DNA from: Glacieibacterium sp038210595
GTDB lineage: Bacteria; Pseudomonadota; Alphaproteobacteria; Sphingomonadales; Sphingomonadaceae
Assembly: GCA_038210595.1 (NCBI GenBank)
Contig: JBBQWN010000005.1
Coordinates: forward strand, 1-64,000
Length of the DNA stretch: 64,000 bases
Direction: 5' to 3'
Shown here: piece by piece, positions 1-8,107 of the stretch
Numbering within the stretch: position 1 is the stretch's first letter
How the letters are laid out: every line of letters starts with the position of its first letter
The notes under the pieces: model-generated
What the model saw: only the letters and a program-made list of their open reading frames with translations
Told to the model about the DNA's origin: nothing
Databases searched by the model: none
Made by a program: the position numbers and the translations under genes

Positions 1-29
1 TCCATCAGGTCTTCGGGGGCATCGGCCAT
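1..29 (-). CDS. 5' end of an unidentified gene (partial)
   Basis: An ATG on the minus strand at position 29 opens a frame that runs off the left edge; only nine codons are visible (reading MADAPEDLM). A good ribosome binding site (AAGGA) sits seven bases before the ATG, and the gene follows polA in the same direction about 90 bases downstream. Nothing can be said about its function. Confidence 0.5.
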
Positions 30-120
30 ATTACTATCCTTCGATTTGGGATCGAAAGAACAGCGCACCAGCCGCCGGCCGGTTCCGGTGCCAGACGCGT
101 AACAATTGCAGCGACTTGCG

Positions 121-2874
121 TTAGTGCGCGTCGCCCCAGCTGCGGCCCGAGCCGATCTCGACACCCAGCGGCACTGACAGCTCGACCGATGGGCCGACCG
201 CGCCGGCCATGACCGAGCGGATGACCGCGCTCGCCGCCTCGACCTCTGCCTCCGCCACTTCGAATACCAGTTCGTCGTGAACCTGGAGCAGCATCCGCGT
301 GCCGGTCAGCCCCGCTGCCGCCAGCGCCGGGTTCATCCGCACCATGGCGCGCTTGATGATGTCGGCGGCCGTGCCCTGGACGCGGGCGTTGACCGCCTGG
401 CGCTCGGCGTTCTGGCGCTCGCCCATCTGCTTCGAGAAGATCATCGGCACATGGATCTTGCGGCCGTGCAGCGTGCTGACGAAGCCGACGTCCTTCGCCG
501 CCGCGATCGTCTCGGCCATGTAGTTGCGGATACCGGGGAAGCGGCTGAAATACAGCTCGATATAGCGCGCCGCCTCGCCGCGCTCGATGCCCAGCCGCTG
601 CGCCAGGCCGAACGCGCTGATGCCGTAGATGATCGAGAAGTTGATCGTCTTGGCGCGTGCCCGGGTGTCGCGGGTGACCTCGCCGAACACCTCCTGCGCG
701 GTGAGCGCGTGGACGTCGCCGCCGTCGGCATAGACCTGCTTCAGCTCCGGCACGTCGGCGATGTGCGCGACGAGGCGCAGCTCGATCTGGTTGTAGTCTG
801 CGGCCAGCAGGACATTGCCGGGCGCCGCGACGAAGGCGTGGCGGATACGCCGGCCCTGCTCGGTGCGGATCGGGATGTTCTGCAGGTTGGGGTCGGTCGA
901 CGACAGCCGGCCGGTCGAGGCGGTGGCGAGGCCGAAGCAGGTGTGGACCCGCTGCGTGTCCGGATGAATCTGCTGCTGCAGCGCGTCGGTATAGGTCGAC
1001 TTCAGCTTGGTCAGCTGGCGCCAGTCGAGCACCCGCGCGGCGATGTCGACGCCGCTGGCCGCCAGCCGCTCCAGCTCGGTGACGTCGGTAGCATAGGCCC
1101 CGGTCTTGCCGCTCTTCTTGCCCGATGCGTGCCCAAGCTTGTCGAACAGCACCTCGCCCAGCTGCTTCGGGCTGCCGATGGTGAACTTGTGGCCCGCCAT
1201 CTCGTGGACGGTCGCCTCCAGGCTGGCGATCTCGGTCTCGAAGGCGGCCGACATGGTCGACAACTGCTGGCGGTCGACCAGGATGCCGGCGCGTTCCATG
1301 CCCGCGACCACCGGGATCAGCGGCCGGTCGACGGTGCGGTAGATGCGCGTCGCCTGCTCGCGCCACAGCCGTTCTTTGAATTTCAGATAGAGCCGCAGCG
1401 TCACGTCGGCGTCCTCGGCGGCATAGTCGGTCGCCTTGCGCAGCTCGACGAAATCGAATGTCACCCGCGCCTTGTGGGTGCCCGTCACCTCCTTGTAGCT
1501 GATCGGCGTGTGGCCGAGGTGGCGGGTCGACAGATCGTCCATGCCGTGGCCGTTCCAGCGCCCGCCGTCGAGATTGTAGCTCATCACCATCGTGTCCTCG
1601 AACGGCGCGATGGCGTGCGCGCCGTGCCGTTCGAAGACGATCATGTCGTACTTCAGGTTCTGCCCGACCTTCAGCACCGCCGGGTCAGCGAACAGCGGGT
1701 TCAGCCGTGCAATGACGTCCTTCGCGCTCAGCTGGTCGACCGGCTCCGCCAGCAGCCCCTCGCCCGACTTGTGGTCGAGCGGCACATAGCAGGCGACGCC
1801 GGGCGCGATGGCGAGGCTGAGGCCCACCAGGCAGGCGCGCGTCGCGTCGAGGTTGTCGGTCTCGCTGTCGACAGCCACCAGCCCCTGCGTCGTCGCTGTC
1901 TCGATCCACCAGTCGAGCCGGTCGAGCGTCGTCACGCACTCATAGTCGGCATGGTTGAAGGGGATCGCCGGCGCCTCGCTGACCGGCATCGCGTGCGCGG
2001 CCTCGGTCTCGCGGCCGAGCTTCGACAGCAAGGCGCGGAAACCGTGGTGCGCCAGGAACGCCGCCAGCGGTTCCTTCGGCGGCTCCTGCAGCGTCAGGGT
2101 CTCCAGCGGCAACTCGAGCGGCAGGTCGTCCTTCAGCCGCACCAGCTCGCGTGACAGCCGCGCGTTGCCGGCGTGGGTTTCCAGCATCTCGCGCAGCTTC
2201 GGCCGCTTGATCTCGTCGAGCCGCGACAGCAGCGCATCCACCGTGCCGAACTCGCGGATCAGGTCGGCCGCGCCCTTCGGCCCGATGCCGCGCACGCCCG
2301 GCACGTTGTCGACCGAGTCGCCCATCAGCGCCAGCACCTCGCCGACCTGCTCCGGCCCGACGCCGAACTTCTCGACCACTTCCTCGCGGTTGATGCGGCA
2401 GTTCTTCATCGTGTCGTACATGTCCAGGCCCGGCTGGACGAGCTGCATCAGGTCCTTGTCGGAGCTGACGATGGTGACGTCGAAACCCTCCTTCAGTGCC
2501 GCAAGGCTGTAGGACGCGATGATGTCGTCGGCCTCATAGCCGTCCTGCTCCAGGCACTTGATCGAAAACGCCCGCACCGCGTCGCGGATCAGCGGGAACT
2601 GGGGAACAAGGTCCTCGGGCGGCGGCGGCCGCTGCGCCTTGTAGCCGTCGTACATTGCGTTCCTGAACGTCGTCGCGCCGGCGTCGAACACCACCAGCAG
2701 GTGCGTCGGCGCCTCCGCCTTGTTCAGCTCCTCGATCAGCTTCCACAGCATCGCCGTGAAGCCGTAGACCGCGCCGACCGGCGTGCCATGCGGATCGGTC
2801 AGCGGCGGCAGCCGGTGATAGGCGCGGAAGATATAGCCCGAGCCGTCGACGAGGTAGAGGTGGTTCTTGGCCAT
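121..2874 (-). CDS. polA: DNA polymerase I
   Basis: 917 residues, close to the 928 of the E. coli enzyme, with the standard three parts: an N-terminal 5'-3' exonuclease (about 1-290, starting MAKNHLYLVDGSGYIFRAYH), a 3'-5' proofreading domain (about 310-500) that keeps the acidic DSETD motif, and the polymerase domain. The last shows motif A (DYNQIELRLVAHI), motif B (RARAKTINFSIIYGIS) and motif C (LLQVHDELVFEV). It fills gaps in Okazaki-fragment maturation and excision repair in the cytoplasm. All three activities look intact. The next gene on this strand begins about 90 bases downstream; no clear terminator lies between. Confidence 0.97.
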   Translation of the reverse strand: MAKNHLYLVDGSGYIFRAYHRLPPLTDPHGTPVGAVYGFTAMLWKLIEELNKAEAPTHLLVVFDAGATTFRNAMYDGYKAQRPPPPEDLVPQFPLIRDAVRAFSIKCLEQDGYEADDIIASYSLAALKEGFDVTIVSSDKDLMQLVQPGLDMYDTMKNCRINREEVVEKFGVGPEQVGEVLALMGDSVDNVPGVRGIGPKGAADLIREFGTVDALLSRLDEIKRPKLREMLETHAGNARLSRELVRLKDDLPLELPLETLTLQEPPKEPLAAFLAHHGFRALLSKLGRETEAAHAMPVSEAPAIPFNHADYECVTTLDRLDWWIETATTQGLVAVDSETDNLDATRACLVGLSLAIAPGVACYVPLDHKSGEGLLAEPVDQLSAKDVIARLNPLFADPAVLKVGQNLKYDMIVFERHGAHAIAPFEDTMVMSYNLDGGRWNGHGMDDLSTRHLGHTPISYKEVTGTHKARVTFDFVELRKATDYAAEDADVTLRLYLKFKERLWREQATRIYRTVDRPLIPVVAGMERAGILVDRQQLSTMSAAFETEIASLEATVHEMAGHKFTIGSPKQLGEVLFDKLGHASGKKSGKTGAYATDVTELERLAASGVDIAARVLDWRQLTKLKSTYTDALQQQIHPDTQRVHTCFGLATASTGRLSSTDPNLQNIPIRTEQGRRIRHAFVAAPGNVLLAADYNQIELRLVAHIADVPELKQVYADGGDVHALTAQEVFGEVTRDTRARAKTINFSIIYGISAFGLAQRLGIERGEAARYIELYFSRFPGIRNYMAETIAAAKDVGFVSTLHGRKIHVPMIFSKQMGERQNAERQAVNARVQGTAADIIKRAMVRMNPALAAAGLTGTRMLLQVHDELVFEVAEAEVEAASAVIRSVMAGAVGPSVELSVPLGVEIGSGRSWGDAH

Positions 2875-2916
2875 CGCCGCCGATGTAGCGGCTCGGCGCC
2901 GGTGCGGCCAGTCTGC

Positions 2917-3975
2917 CTAAACCGCCACCAGCACCGGCCGGCCGCGCTTCAAGGTGGCGGCTTCGTTATGGCGGATCACCACCTGCGTGCCGGGCCCGGT
3001 ATCGCTGACCACGATCTCGGCGCGCAATTGCTTGGCGAGCGCCTGGACGATGGCGGTGCCGAGGCCCGGCTCGGTGGTCTCGCCGCCGTTCATGCCGACG
3101 CCGTCATCGGTGATGGTCAGCGCCCAGTCGTCGCCGGTCGCCTCGTACCGGACCGCGATCGCGCCCTTGCGGTCGCCGGGGAAGGCGTGTTTCAGCGCGT
3201 TGATGACCAGCTCGGTGACGATCAGCCCAAGGCTGACCGAAACCTCGGCCTGGACCTCGCTGTCGTCGACGGTGACGGTCAGGCGCAGCTGGACGTGATC
3301 GTGGATCATCGACGCGCCGATGCTGGCGCACAGCCGGGTCAGATAGGCCTTGAGCGCGACGGTGCCGGTGCCCGAGACCGACAACTGTTTCTGCACCGCT
3401 GCCACCGACATGACGCGGTGATGGGCGTCGGTCAGGTGGATGCGGGTTTCGTCCGTCGAGGCCTTGCGGGCACCCTGCATCAGCACGCTGGCGACGATCT
3501 GCAGGCTGTTGGCGACGCGGTGTTGCAGCTCGCGCATCAGCACCTCGTTGTCGGTGACCAGCGCCTCGCGCTGGCGGTCGCGCACCCGCTCGTCGGTGAC
3601 GTCGGCGACGGCGAGCAGCAGGCGGACCCCGTCGCGGTCGTCATAGGCCAGCTTGTTGGCGTGGAGGACGAGGCGGCGCATGCCGTGCCGGGCGGTCTGC
3701 AGGTCGAATTCGTAGGATGCGACCTCGACCCCGCTGTCGACCGTTGCGGCGAGCAGCGAGCGCAGCCGCGGCGAATCCCACTCCCCATCGCCGAGCACGA
3801 AGATCGACAGGCCGACGGCCGCGTCGCAGTCGACATCGAAGGCGCGGCAGAAGGTCAGACTGAGCGCGACCACCCGCAGCCGTCGGTCGAGCAGCAGCAG
3901 CGGCGCGCTCGCCGACCCCACCATCGCCTGGACGAGGGTCAGTGCTGCCGGCACGAGCGGTGTATCATCGGCCAC
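2917..3975 (-). CDS. HRXXN-type (HisKA_2) sensor histidine kinase with PAS domain
   Basis: 352 residues from a GTG start that has a GAAAGG ribosome binding site seven bases upstream; reading further upstream gives arginine-rich junk. No membrane segment is apparent, so it is probably soluble. The N-terminal ~130 residues look like a PAS domain. Then comes the phosphoacceptor helix with the H-R-V-A-N motif (ELQHRVANSLQIV), followed by a HATPase_c domain with N box (ELVINALKHAF) and G boxes (TDDGVGM; GLGTAIVQAL). HRXXN kinases in alphaproteobacteria commonly feed phosphate to PhyR in the general stress response; that role is inferred. No response regulator, nepR or ecfG gene is adjacent. Confidence 0.87.
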   Translation of the reverse strand: MADDTPLVPAALTLVQAMVGSASAPLLLLDRRLRVVALSLTFCRAFDVDCDAAVGLSIFVLGDGEWDSPRLRSLLAATVDSGVEVASYEFDLQTARHGMRRLVLHANKLAYDDRDGVRLLLAVADVTDERVRDRQREALVTDNEVLMRELQHRVANSLQIVASVLMQGARKASTDETRIHLTDAHHRVMSVAAVQKQLSVSGTGTVALKAYLTRLCASIGASMIHDHVQLRLTVTVDDSEVQAEVSVSLGLIVTELVINALKHAFPGDRKGAIAVRYEATGDDWALTITDDGVGMNGGETTEPGLGTAIVQALAKQLRAEIVVSDTGPGTQVVIRHNEAATLKRGRPVLVAV

Positions 3976-4191
3976 AAGCGGGCCTTTCAGGAACCGGAGA
4001 CTCGCATGGCGAAAGTCGTATCCCGGCAGCACACGCCAAATCTTCCGGCGGCCTGGGGCCGACGGGCGCGAAACGAAACCGTACACTAGCATGTCGGCGT
4101 CCGGGGGCGTCACGAATTCGCGCCGACACCGGCGTGTTGACGTCACCGCGCTCCGGCAGCAGGTTGCGCGCCTCGACGGGAGTCGTTGCCG

Positions 4192-5646
4192 ATGGCTGCC
4201 AAGCGCCTGGTTTTCTGTTTCGACGGCACCTGGAACCGGCTCGACGCGACGACGCCGACCAATGTCGTGCTGACCGCCGAAAGCATCGTGCCGACCGCGA
4301 AGGACGGCACCGCCCAGCTGATCTGGTACGATCAGGGCGTCGGCACCGGCAAGGCCGACCGCTGGACCGGCGGGCTGCTCGGCGCCGGGGTCGAGCCGAT
4401 CATGGCGGACGCCTACCGCGCGCTGATCTTCAACTACATGCCGGGCGACGACATCTATGTCTTCGGCTTCTCGCGCGGCGCGTACACGGCGCGCTCGTTC
4501 GTCGGGCTGCTGAGGAATTGCGGCATCGTCCGGCGGGTCGATGCCCGGCGCGCGGCGGAGGCGGTGGCGCTGTACCGCAGCCGCAGCCACGACATGTCGC
4601 CCGACGCGCTCCGCATGAACCGCTTCCGCGCCGAGGTGTCGCCCGACATCTGCGTCAGCCAGACCGAGGACCAGTGGCGCGCCGAGACCCTCGACCGCTA
4701 CGAGCTCGGACTGCGGCCGATCCTCAATATCTGCTATCTCGGCGTCTGGGACACGGTCGGCGCGCTCGGCGTGCCGTCGAATTTCCCGTGGTCGCGGTGG
4801 TGGAACCGCAAGTACGAGTTCCACGACACGGTGCTCACCCCGCGCGTCCGCTCCGCCCGCCACGCCGTCGCCATCGACGAGCGGCGCAAGTCGTTCGCGC
4901 CGTCACTGTGGGACAATCTCGACACCATGAACGAGCTGCGCGGCACCACCAGCGCCGCCGCCGATGCGCCCTACCAGCAGAAATGGTTTCCCGGCACCCA
5001 CGGCTCGGTCGGCGGCGGCGGCGACCGGCGGGGCCTCAGCGACCAGGCGCTCGACTGGATCTGGGACGGCGCGCGCGCGGCGGGACTGGAGCTCGACACC
5101 GCGCTCGACAGCCGGGTCTGGCAGCTTGCACCGTCGGCGCGCGAGGCGCTCGACAACATGCGGGAAAAGCCGAAGGGCCCGCTTGCCGCGCTGATGCGGC
5201 TGCTGCCCCAGGCCGACCGCTCGCCGGGGCCGCAGACGCTGCACGAGCTGTCGGTCAGCGCCAAGCGCCGCTGGCACGAGGCGCAGCGCGACCTGCCCGA
5301 ACGCCGCCGCTACCGCCCGCCGACGCTGGGCGACGTCGCCGGCGCGCTCGACCGGCTCGACCCGAAGGAGCTGGGCATCACGCTTGCCAACGACGGCGTC
5401 GCGACCACCGGCTTCACGCTGCACGAGGTCCAGCGCGGCGAGACGCTGGCGTCGCTGGCGCTGCATTATTACGGACAGGCGTCGCGCTACCGCGAGATCT
5501 ATGACGCCAATCGCAACAAGCTGTCCGATCCCGGGCGCGTCTATTGCGGCCAGATGCTGCGTATCCCGAACCCGCCCGCCGCCGTCGATCCGCCCGCGGA
5601 AGCCAGCGGCGCGGCGCAGGGCGGCGACGAGGGTGCGTCCGCCTAA
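4192..5646 (+). CDS. DUF2235 (Tle1-like) alpha/beta hydrolase with C-terminal LysM domain
   Basis: 484 residues. The start (KRLVFCFDGTWN) is the DUF2235 signature, and GFSRGA (Ser94) is the nucleophile elbow of an alpha/beta hydrolase, as in T6SS phospholipases of the Tle1 class. Residues about 400-455 form a LysM peptidoglycan-binding module (VQRGETLASLALHYYG...YCGQMLRIPN). No signal peptide is visible and there are no T6SS genes nearby, so delivery and target are unknown. I chose the ATG at 4192 over a TTG two codons earlier. The gene is divergent from the kinase and converges on radC with a three-base overlap. The reaction, perhaps lipid or ester hydrolysis, is inferred. Confidence 0.85.
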   Translation: MAAKRLVFCFDGTWNRLDATTPTNVVLTAESIVPTAKDGTAQLIWYDQGVGTGKADRWTGGLLGAGVEPIMADAYRALIFNYMPGDDIYVFGFSRGAYTARSFVGLLRNCGIVRRVDARRAAEAVALYRSRSHDMSPDALRMNRFRAEVSPDICVSQTEDQWRAETLDRYELGLRPILNICYLGVWDTVGALGVPSNFPWSRWWNRKYEFHDTVLTPRVRSARHAVAIDERRKSFAPSLWDNLDTMNELRGTTSAAADAPYQQKWFPGTHGSVGGGGDRRGLSDQALDWIWDGARAAGLELDTALDSRVWQLAPSAREALDNMREKPKGPLAALMRLLPQADRSPGPQTLHELSVSAKRRWHEAQRDLPERRRYRPPTLGDVAGALDRLDPKELGITLANDGVATTGFTLHEVQRGETLASLALHYYGQASRYREIYDANRNKLSDPGRVYCGQMLRIPNPPAAVDPPAEASGAAQGGDEGASA

Positions 5647-6335
5647 AGCAGCCCCAGCGCGCGAAAGCTGGCATGGCCGGTGCGGCCGATTACGACATGG
5701 TCGTGGACCGACAGGCCCAGCGGCCTGCCCGCCTCGACGATCGCCTTGGTCATCTGGATGTCGTCGCGGCTGGGGGCGGGGTCGCCGCTCGGGTGGTTGT
5801 GGACCAGGATCACCGCGCTGGCCGCCAGCTCCAGCGCGCGCTTGACCACCTCCCGCGGATAGACGGCGGCGGCGTTGATCGTGCCGTCGCCCATCTTCTC
5901 GTCGCGCATCAGGATGTTGCGGTTGTTGAGGAAGATCACCCGGAACTCCTCGGTCATCCGGTGCGCCATCGCGGCGTGCAGGTAATCGGTCAGCGCCTGC
6001 CACCCGGACAGCACCGGTCGGTCGAGCGCCGCGGTCCGGAGCGAGCGCAGCGCGGCTGCTTCCACGAACTTCAGCGCCGCCGCCGCGCCGGTGCCCAGCC
6101 CCTCGACCCGCGCCAGCTCGGCCGGTGAGGCCGCGAGCAGCGCCGGAAACGAGCCGAACTCGGCCAGCAGCCGCTTGGCCAGCGGCTTGGTATCCCGCCG
6201 CGGGATCGCCAGCCCGAGGATATATTCGACCAGCTCGTAATCGAGGAACGCGTCACCGCCGCCCTCCAGCAGCCGCTCCCGCAACCGCTCCCGGTGCCCG
6301 CTGCTCTGATCCTCGCCCCCCGGCATCGCCGTCAT
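5643..6335 (-). CDS. radC: RadC family (JAB/MPN) protein
   Basis: 230 residues from the ATG; a TTG nine codons upstream is an alternative start. The N-terminal ~100 residues carry a helix-hairpin-helix-like region (VEGLGTGAAAALK). The C-terminal JAMM domain has the zinc signature HNHPSGDPAPSRDD (HxHx7SxxD). The family (formerly UPF0758) is widespread; the old link to radiation repair in E. coli was a misassignment, and its biochemical function remains unsettled. Its 3' end overlaps the stop codon of the convergent DUF2235 gene. A GC-rich repeat lies just upstream of its start. Confidence 0.93.
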   Translation of the reverse strand: MTAMPGGEDQSSGHRERLRERLLEGGGDAFLDYELVEYILGLAIPRRDTKPLAKRLLAEFGSFPALLAASPAELARVEGLGTGAAAALKFVEAAALRSLRTAALDRPVLSGWQALTDYLHAAMAHRMTEEFRVIFLNNRNILMRDEKMGDGTINAAAVYPREVVKRALELAASAVILVHNHPSGDPAPSRDDIQMTKAIVEAGRPLGLSVHDHVVIGRTGHASFRALGLL

Positions 6336-6372
6336 GAATAAGGCCGATGGCGCGCTTTGCAAAGCGGAGGAG

Positions 6373-6426
6373 CTCCCTCCCCCGTGAGCCTTCGCGAACG
6401 TAGAGTGGGGAGGGTCGGGGTGGGGG
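6373..6426. repeat. GC-rich palindromic intergenic repeat, copy 1
   Basis: An imperfect palindrome whose arms are CCCTCCCC and GGGGAGGG around a ~25-base centre containing GTGAGCCTTCGCGAACGTAG. Its reverse complement matches the element at 23698-23752 almost base for base over about 45 bases. The right side continues into GGGTCGGGGTGGGGG, and a CCCCTCACCCC tract follows at about 6465-6475. It lies between radC and the orphan gene to its right. Confidence 0.75.
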
Positions 6427-6517
6427 CAGAGCCACGCAACGCTGGTCCGAGCGCGGGGTAGTACCCCTCACCCCAGACTTGCTGCACTCACCGGCAGTAG
6501 CGGACGCTCGTCGTTTC

Positions 6518-7006
6518 ATGCAGACCGGACCCATGGACGCGCAAAGCTCATGTTGTTGCCCCGAGTTAGGCGACCTTGAGATCATCTGCATGGCCGATCT
6601 GGACGGCTTGGACGACCGCGTCTTCGCGACTCTCGATGAGGTTCGGAAGCATGGCGGCGAGCAATGGTGGCTATACGCATCGACGTGCAGCGCGTGCGGA
6701 CAGGATTGGATGGTCGCGCAGGACGAGCGCATCCATGACAACTTCGTCCTGAAGCGTGTCACACCAGCCATCATGAAGGGAATTGTTCACGCCTCCGAAT
6801 GGCCCGAAGACTTCTTGCGTTTCGAACGCGTACTTCGGCTTGAACGGGAATTCGGGAAGGTCGCACGCTTTATGAACCCTCGCGACTCCGCGCTTGTTGA
6901 AACCGCCGCCGATCTCCGGCGCGAACGCCCTGACATCTCGATCGAAGACATCGCGTTCGTGCTCGCAATATCAACGGATTCGGCTGCACGCCTTACGCGG
7001 CCGTAA
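6518..7006 (+). CDS. hypothetical protein with CxxC motif
   Basis: 162 residues from the ATG at 6518; a second ATG at 6533 and a TTG at 6479 are also possible, and none has a strong ribosome binding site. The centre (ACGQDWMVAQDERIHDN) follows a CSAC pair that could bind metal, and there is a CCC cluster near the N-terminus. The C-terminal part is helical and charged, ending in a possible small helix-turn-helix (DISIEDIAFVLAISTDSAARL). No signal peptide or membrane segment. GC content is lower than in the flanking genes (about 60-65% in two 60-base lines counted), so it may have been acquired. I do not assign a function. Confidence 0.6.
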   Translation: MQTGPMDAQSSCCCPELGDLEIICMADLDGLDDRVFATLDEVRKHGGEQWWLYASTCSACGQDWMVAQDERIHDNFVLKRVTPAIMKGIVHASEWPEDFLRFERVLRLEREFGKVARFMNPRDSALVETAADLRRERPDISIEDIAFVLAISTDSAARLTRP

Positions 7007-7060
7007 GATTCGCGATCCGCGCGTCCGCCCTTGAAAAGGGCGATTGCGTAGCTGCAAACC

Positions 7061-7189
7061 CTAGTGAGTAAGCAGCCATAGGAGGTCGGAGACGACCGCT
7101 CGGAACGTGCCGAGCTTGAGAGACCTCCACACGATGACGCCCATGATGATTGCCAGCACGACGACCGCAACAACGATCGGCGGGTTCAC
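7061..7189 (-). CDS. small single-span membrane protein (42 aa)
   Basis: A GTG start with GGAG eight bases upstream opens a 42-codon frame ending in TAG. The peptide begins MNPPIVVAVVVLAIIMGVIV, one hydrophobic span of about 18 residues, followed by WRSLKLGTFRAVVSDLLWLL with positive charges, so the C-terminal side is probably cytoplasmic. It starts 33 bases after the stop of map on the same strand and may share its transcript. No known family recognised. Confidence 0.6.
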   Translation of the reverse strand: MNPPIVVAVVVLAIIMGVIVWRSLKLGTFRAVVSDLLWLLTH

Positions 7190-7222
7190 TGGGGTTTCTC
7201 CGGCACCGGCTTATACTTCGCC

Positions 7223-8050
7223 CTAATAAGGCGGATGATGTAACCCCGCCGGCGAGCCCGTGAACACCTCGCACCCGTCCTCGGTAATCCCGACCGAGTG
7301 CTCGAACTGCGCCGACAGCGAGCGGTCGCGGGTCACCGCGGTCCAGCCGTCCTCCAGCAGTTTCACCTTCGACCCGCCGAGGTTGATCATCGGCTCGATG
7401 GTGAAGATCATGCCGGGCTTGAGCAGCTCGCCGGTTTTAGGCCGCCCGAAATGGACGACGTTGGGCGCGTCGTGGAACACGCGGCCCACGCCGTGACCGC
7501 AGAAGTCGCGCACCACCGAGCAGCGCTGGCCTTCCGCATAGCTCTGGATCGCATGGCCGATATCGCCGAGCGTGTTGCCGGGCCTCGCCGCCGCGATGCC
7601 GCGCTGCAGGCATTCCCACGTGATATCGACCAACCGCCGCGCCTTCAGCGGCACGTCGCCGACCAGGAACATGCGGGAGGTGTCGCCGTGCCAGCCGTCG
7701 ACGATGACGGTGACGTCGATGTTGACGATGTCGCCGTCGCGCAACCGCTTCGCCGACGGCATGCCGTGGCAGACGACGTGGTTGACGCTGATGCACAGCG
7801 AATGGCTGTAGCCGCGGTAGAAGATCGTCGCCGGGACCGCACCCCGCGCCAGCACGAAGTCATAGGCCAGCCGGTCGAGCTCCGACGTGACCACGTCCGG
7901 CACGACGTGCGGCACGAGCATGTCGAGCACTTCGGCCGCCAGCCGCCCGGCGGCGCGCATGCCGGCGAAACCCTCCGGGCCGTGCAGCTTGATCGTCGCG
8001 GTGCGCTCTTCCGCGTCGGCCAGCGCTTCATAGGTGGCGGCGTAGGTCAT
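7223..8050 (-). CDS. map: methionine aminopeptidase, type I
   Basis: 275 residues. It removes the initiator methionine from new proteins in the cytoplasm using a dinuclear metal centre. All five ligands can be read in order: Asp in NIDVT, Asp in HGDTSR, His in GHGVG, Glu in IEPM and Glu in EHSVG; the substrate His is in VNHVVCHGMP. The length fits type I enzymes with a short N-terminal extension. It is followed by the 42-residue membrane protein gene and preceded, 57 bases away, by the flippase gene on the same strand. Confidence 0.96.
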   Translation of the reverse strand: MTYAATYEALADAEERTATIKLHGPEGFAGMRAAGRLAAEVLDMLVPHVVPDVVTSELDRLAYDFVLARGAVPATIFYRGYSHSLCISVNHVVCHGMPSAKRLRDGDIVNIDVTVIVDGWHGDTSRMFLVGDVPLKARRLVDITWECLQRGIAAARPGNTLGDIGHAIQSYAEGQRCSVVRDFCGHGVGRVFHDAPNVVHFGRPKTGELLKPGMIFTIEPMINLGGSKVKLLEDGWTAVTRDRSLSAQFEHSVGITEDGCEVFTGSPAGLHHPPY

Positions 8051-8107
8051 CGCGTCACGATGTATGGCGCGGGCGGCGTCAGGGCAACCCGCGCGGGCGG
8101 CGCGGCC

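Noticed and set aside
277..2154. Long open frame on the plus strand opposite polA (and many similar ones opposite other genes)
   Set aside because: These are shadows created by high GC content: arginine/alanine-rich, without domains, and lying antisense to genes with clear catalytic motifs.
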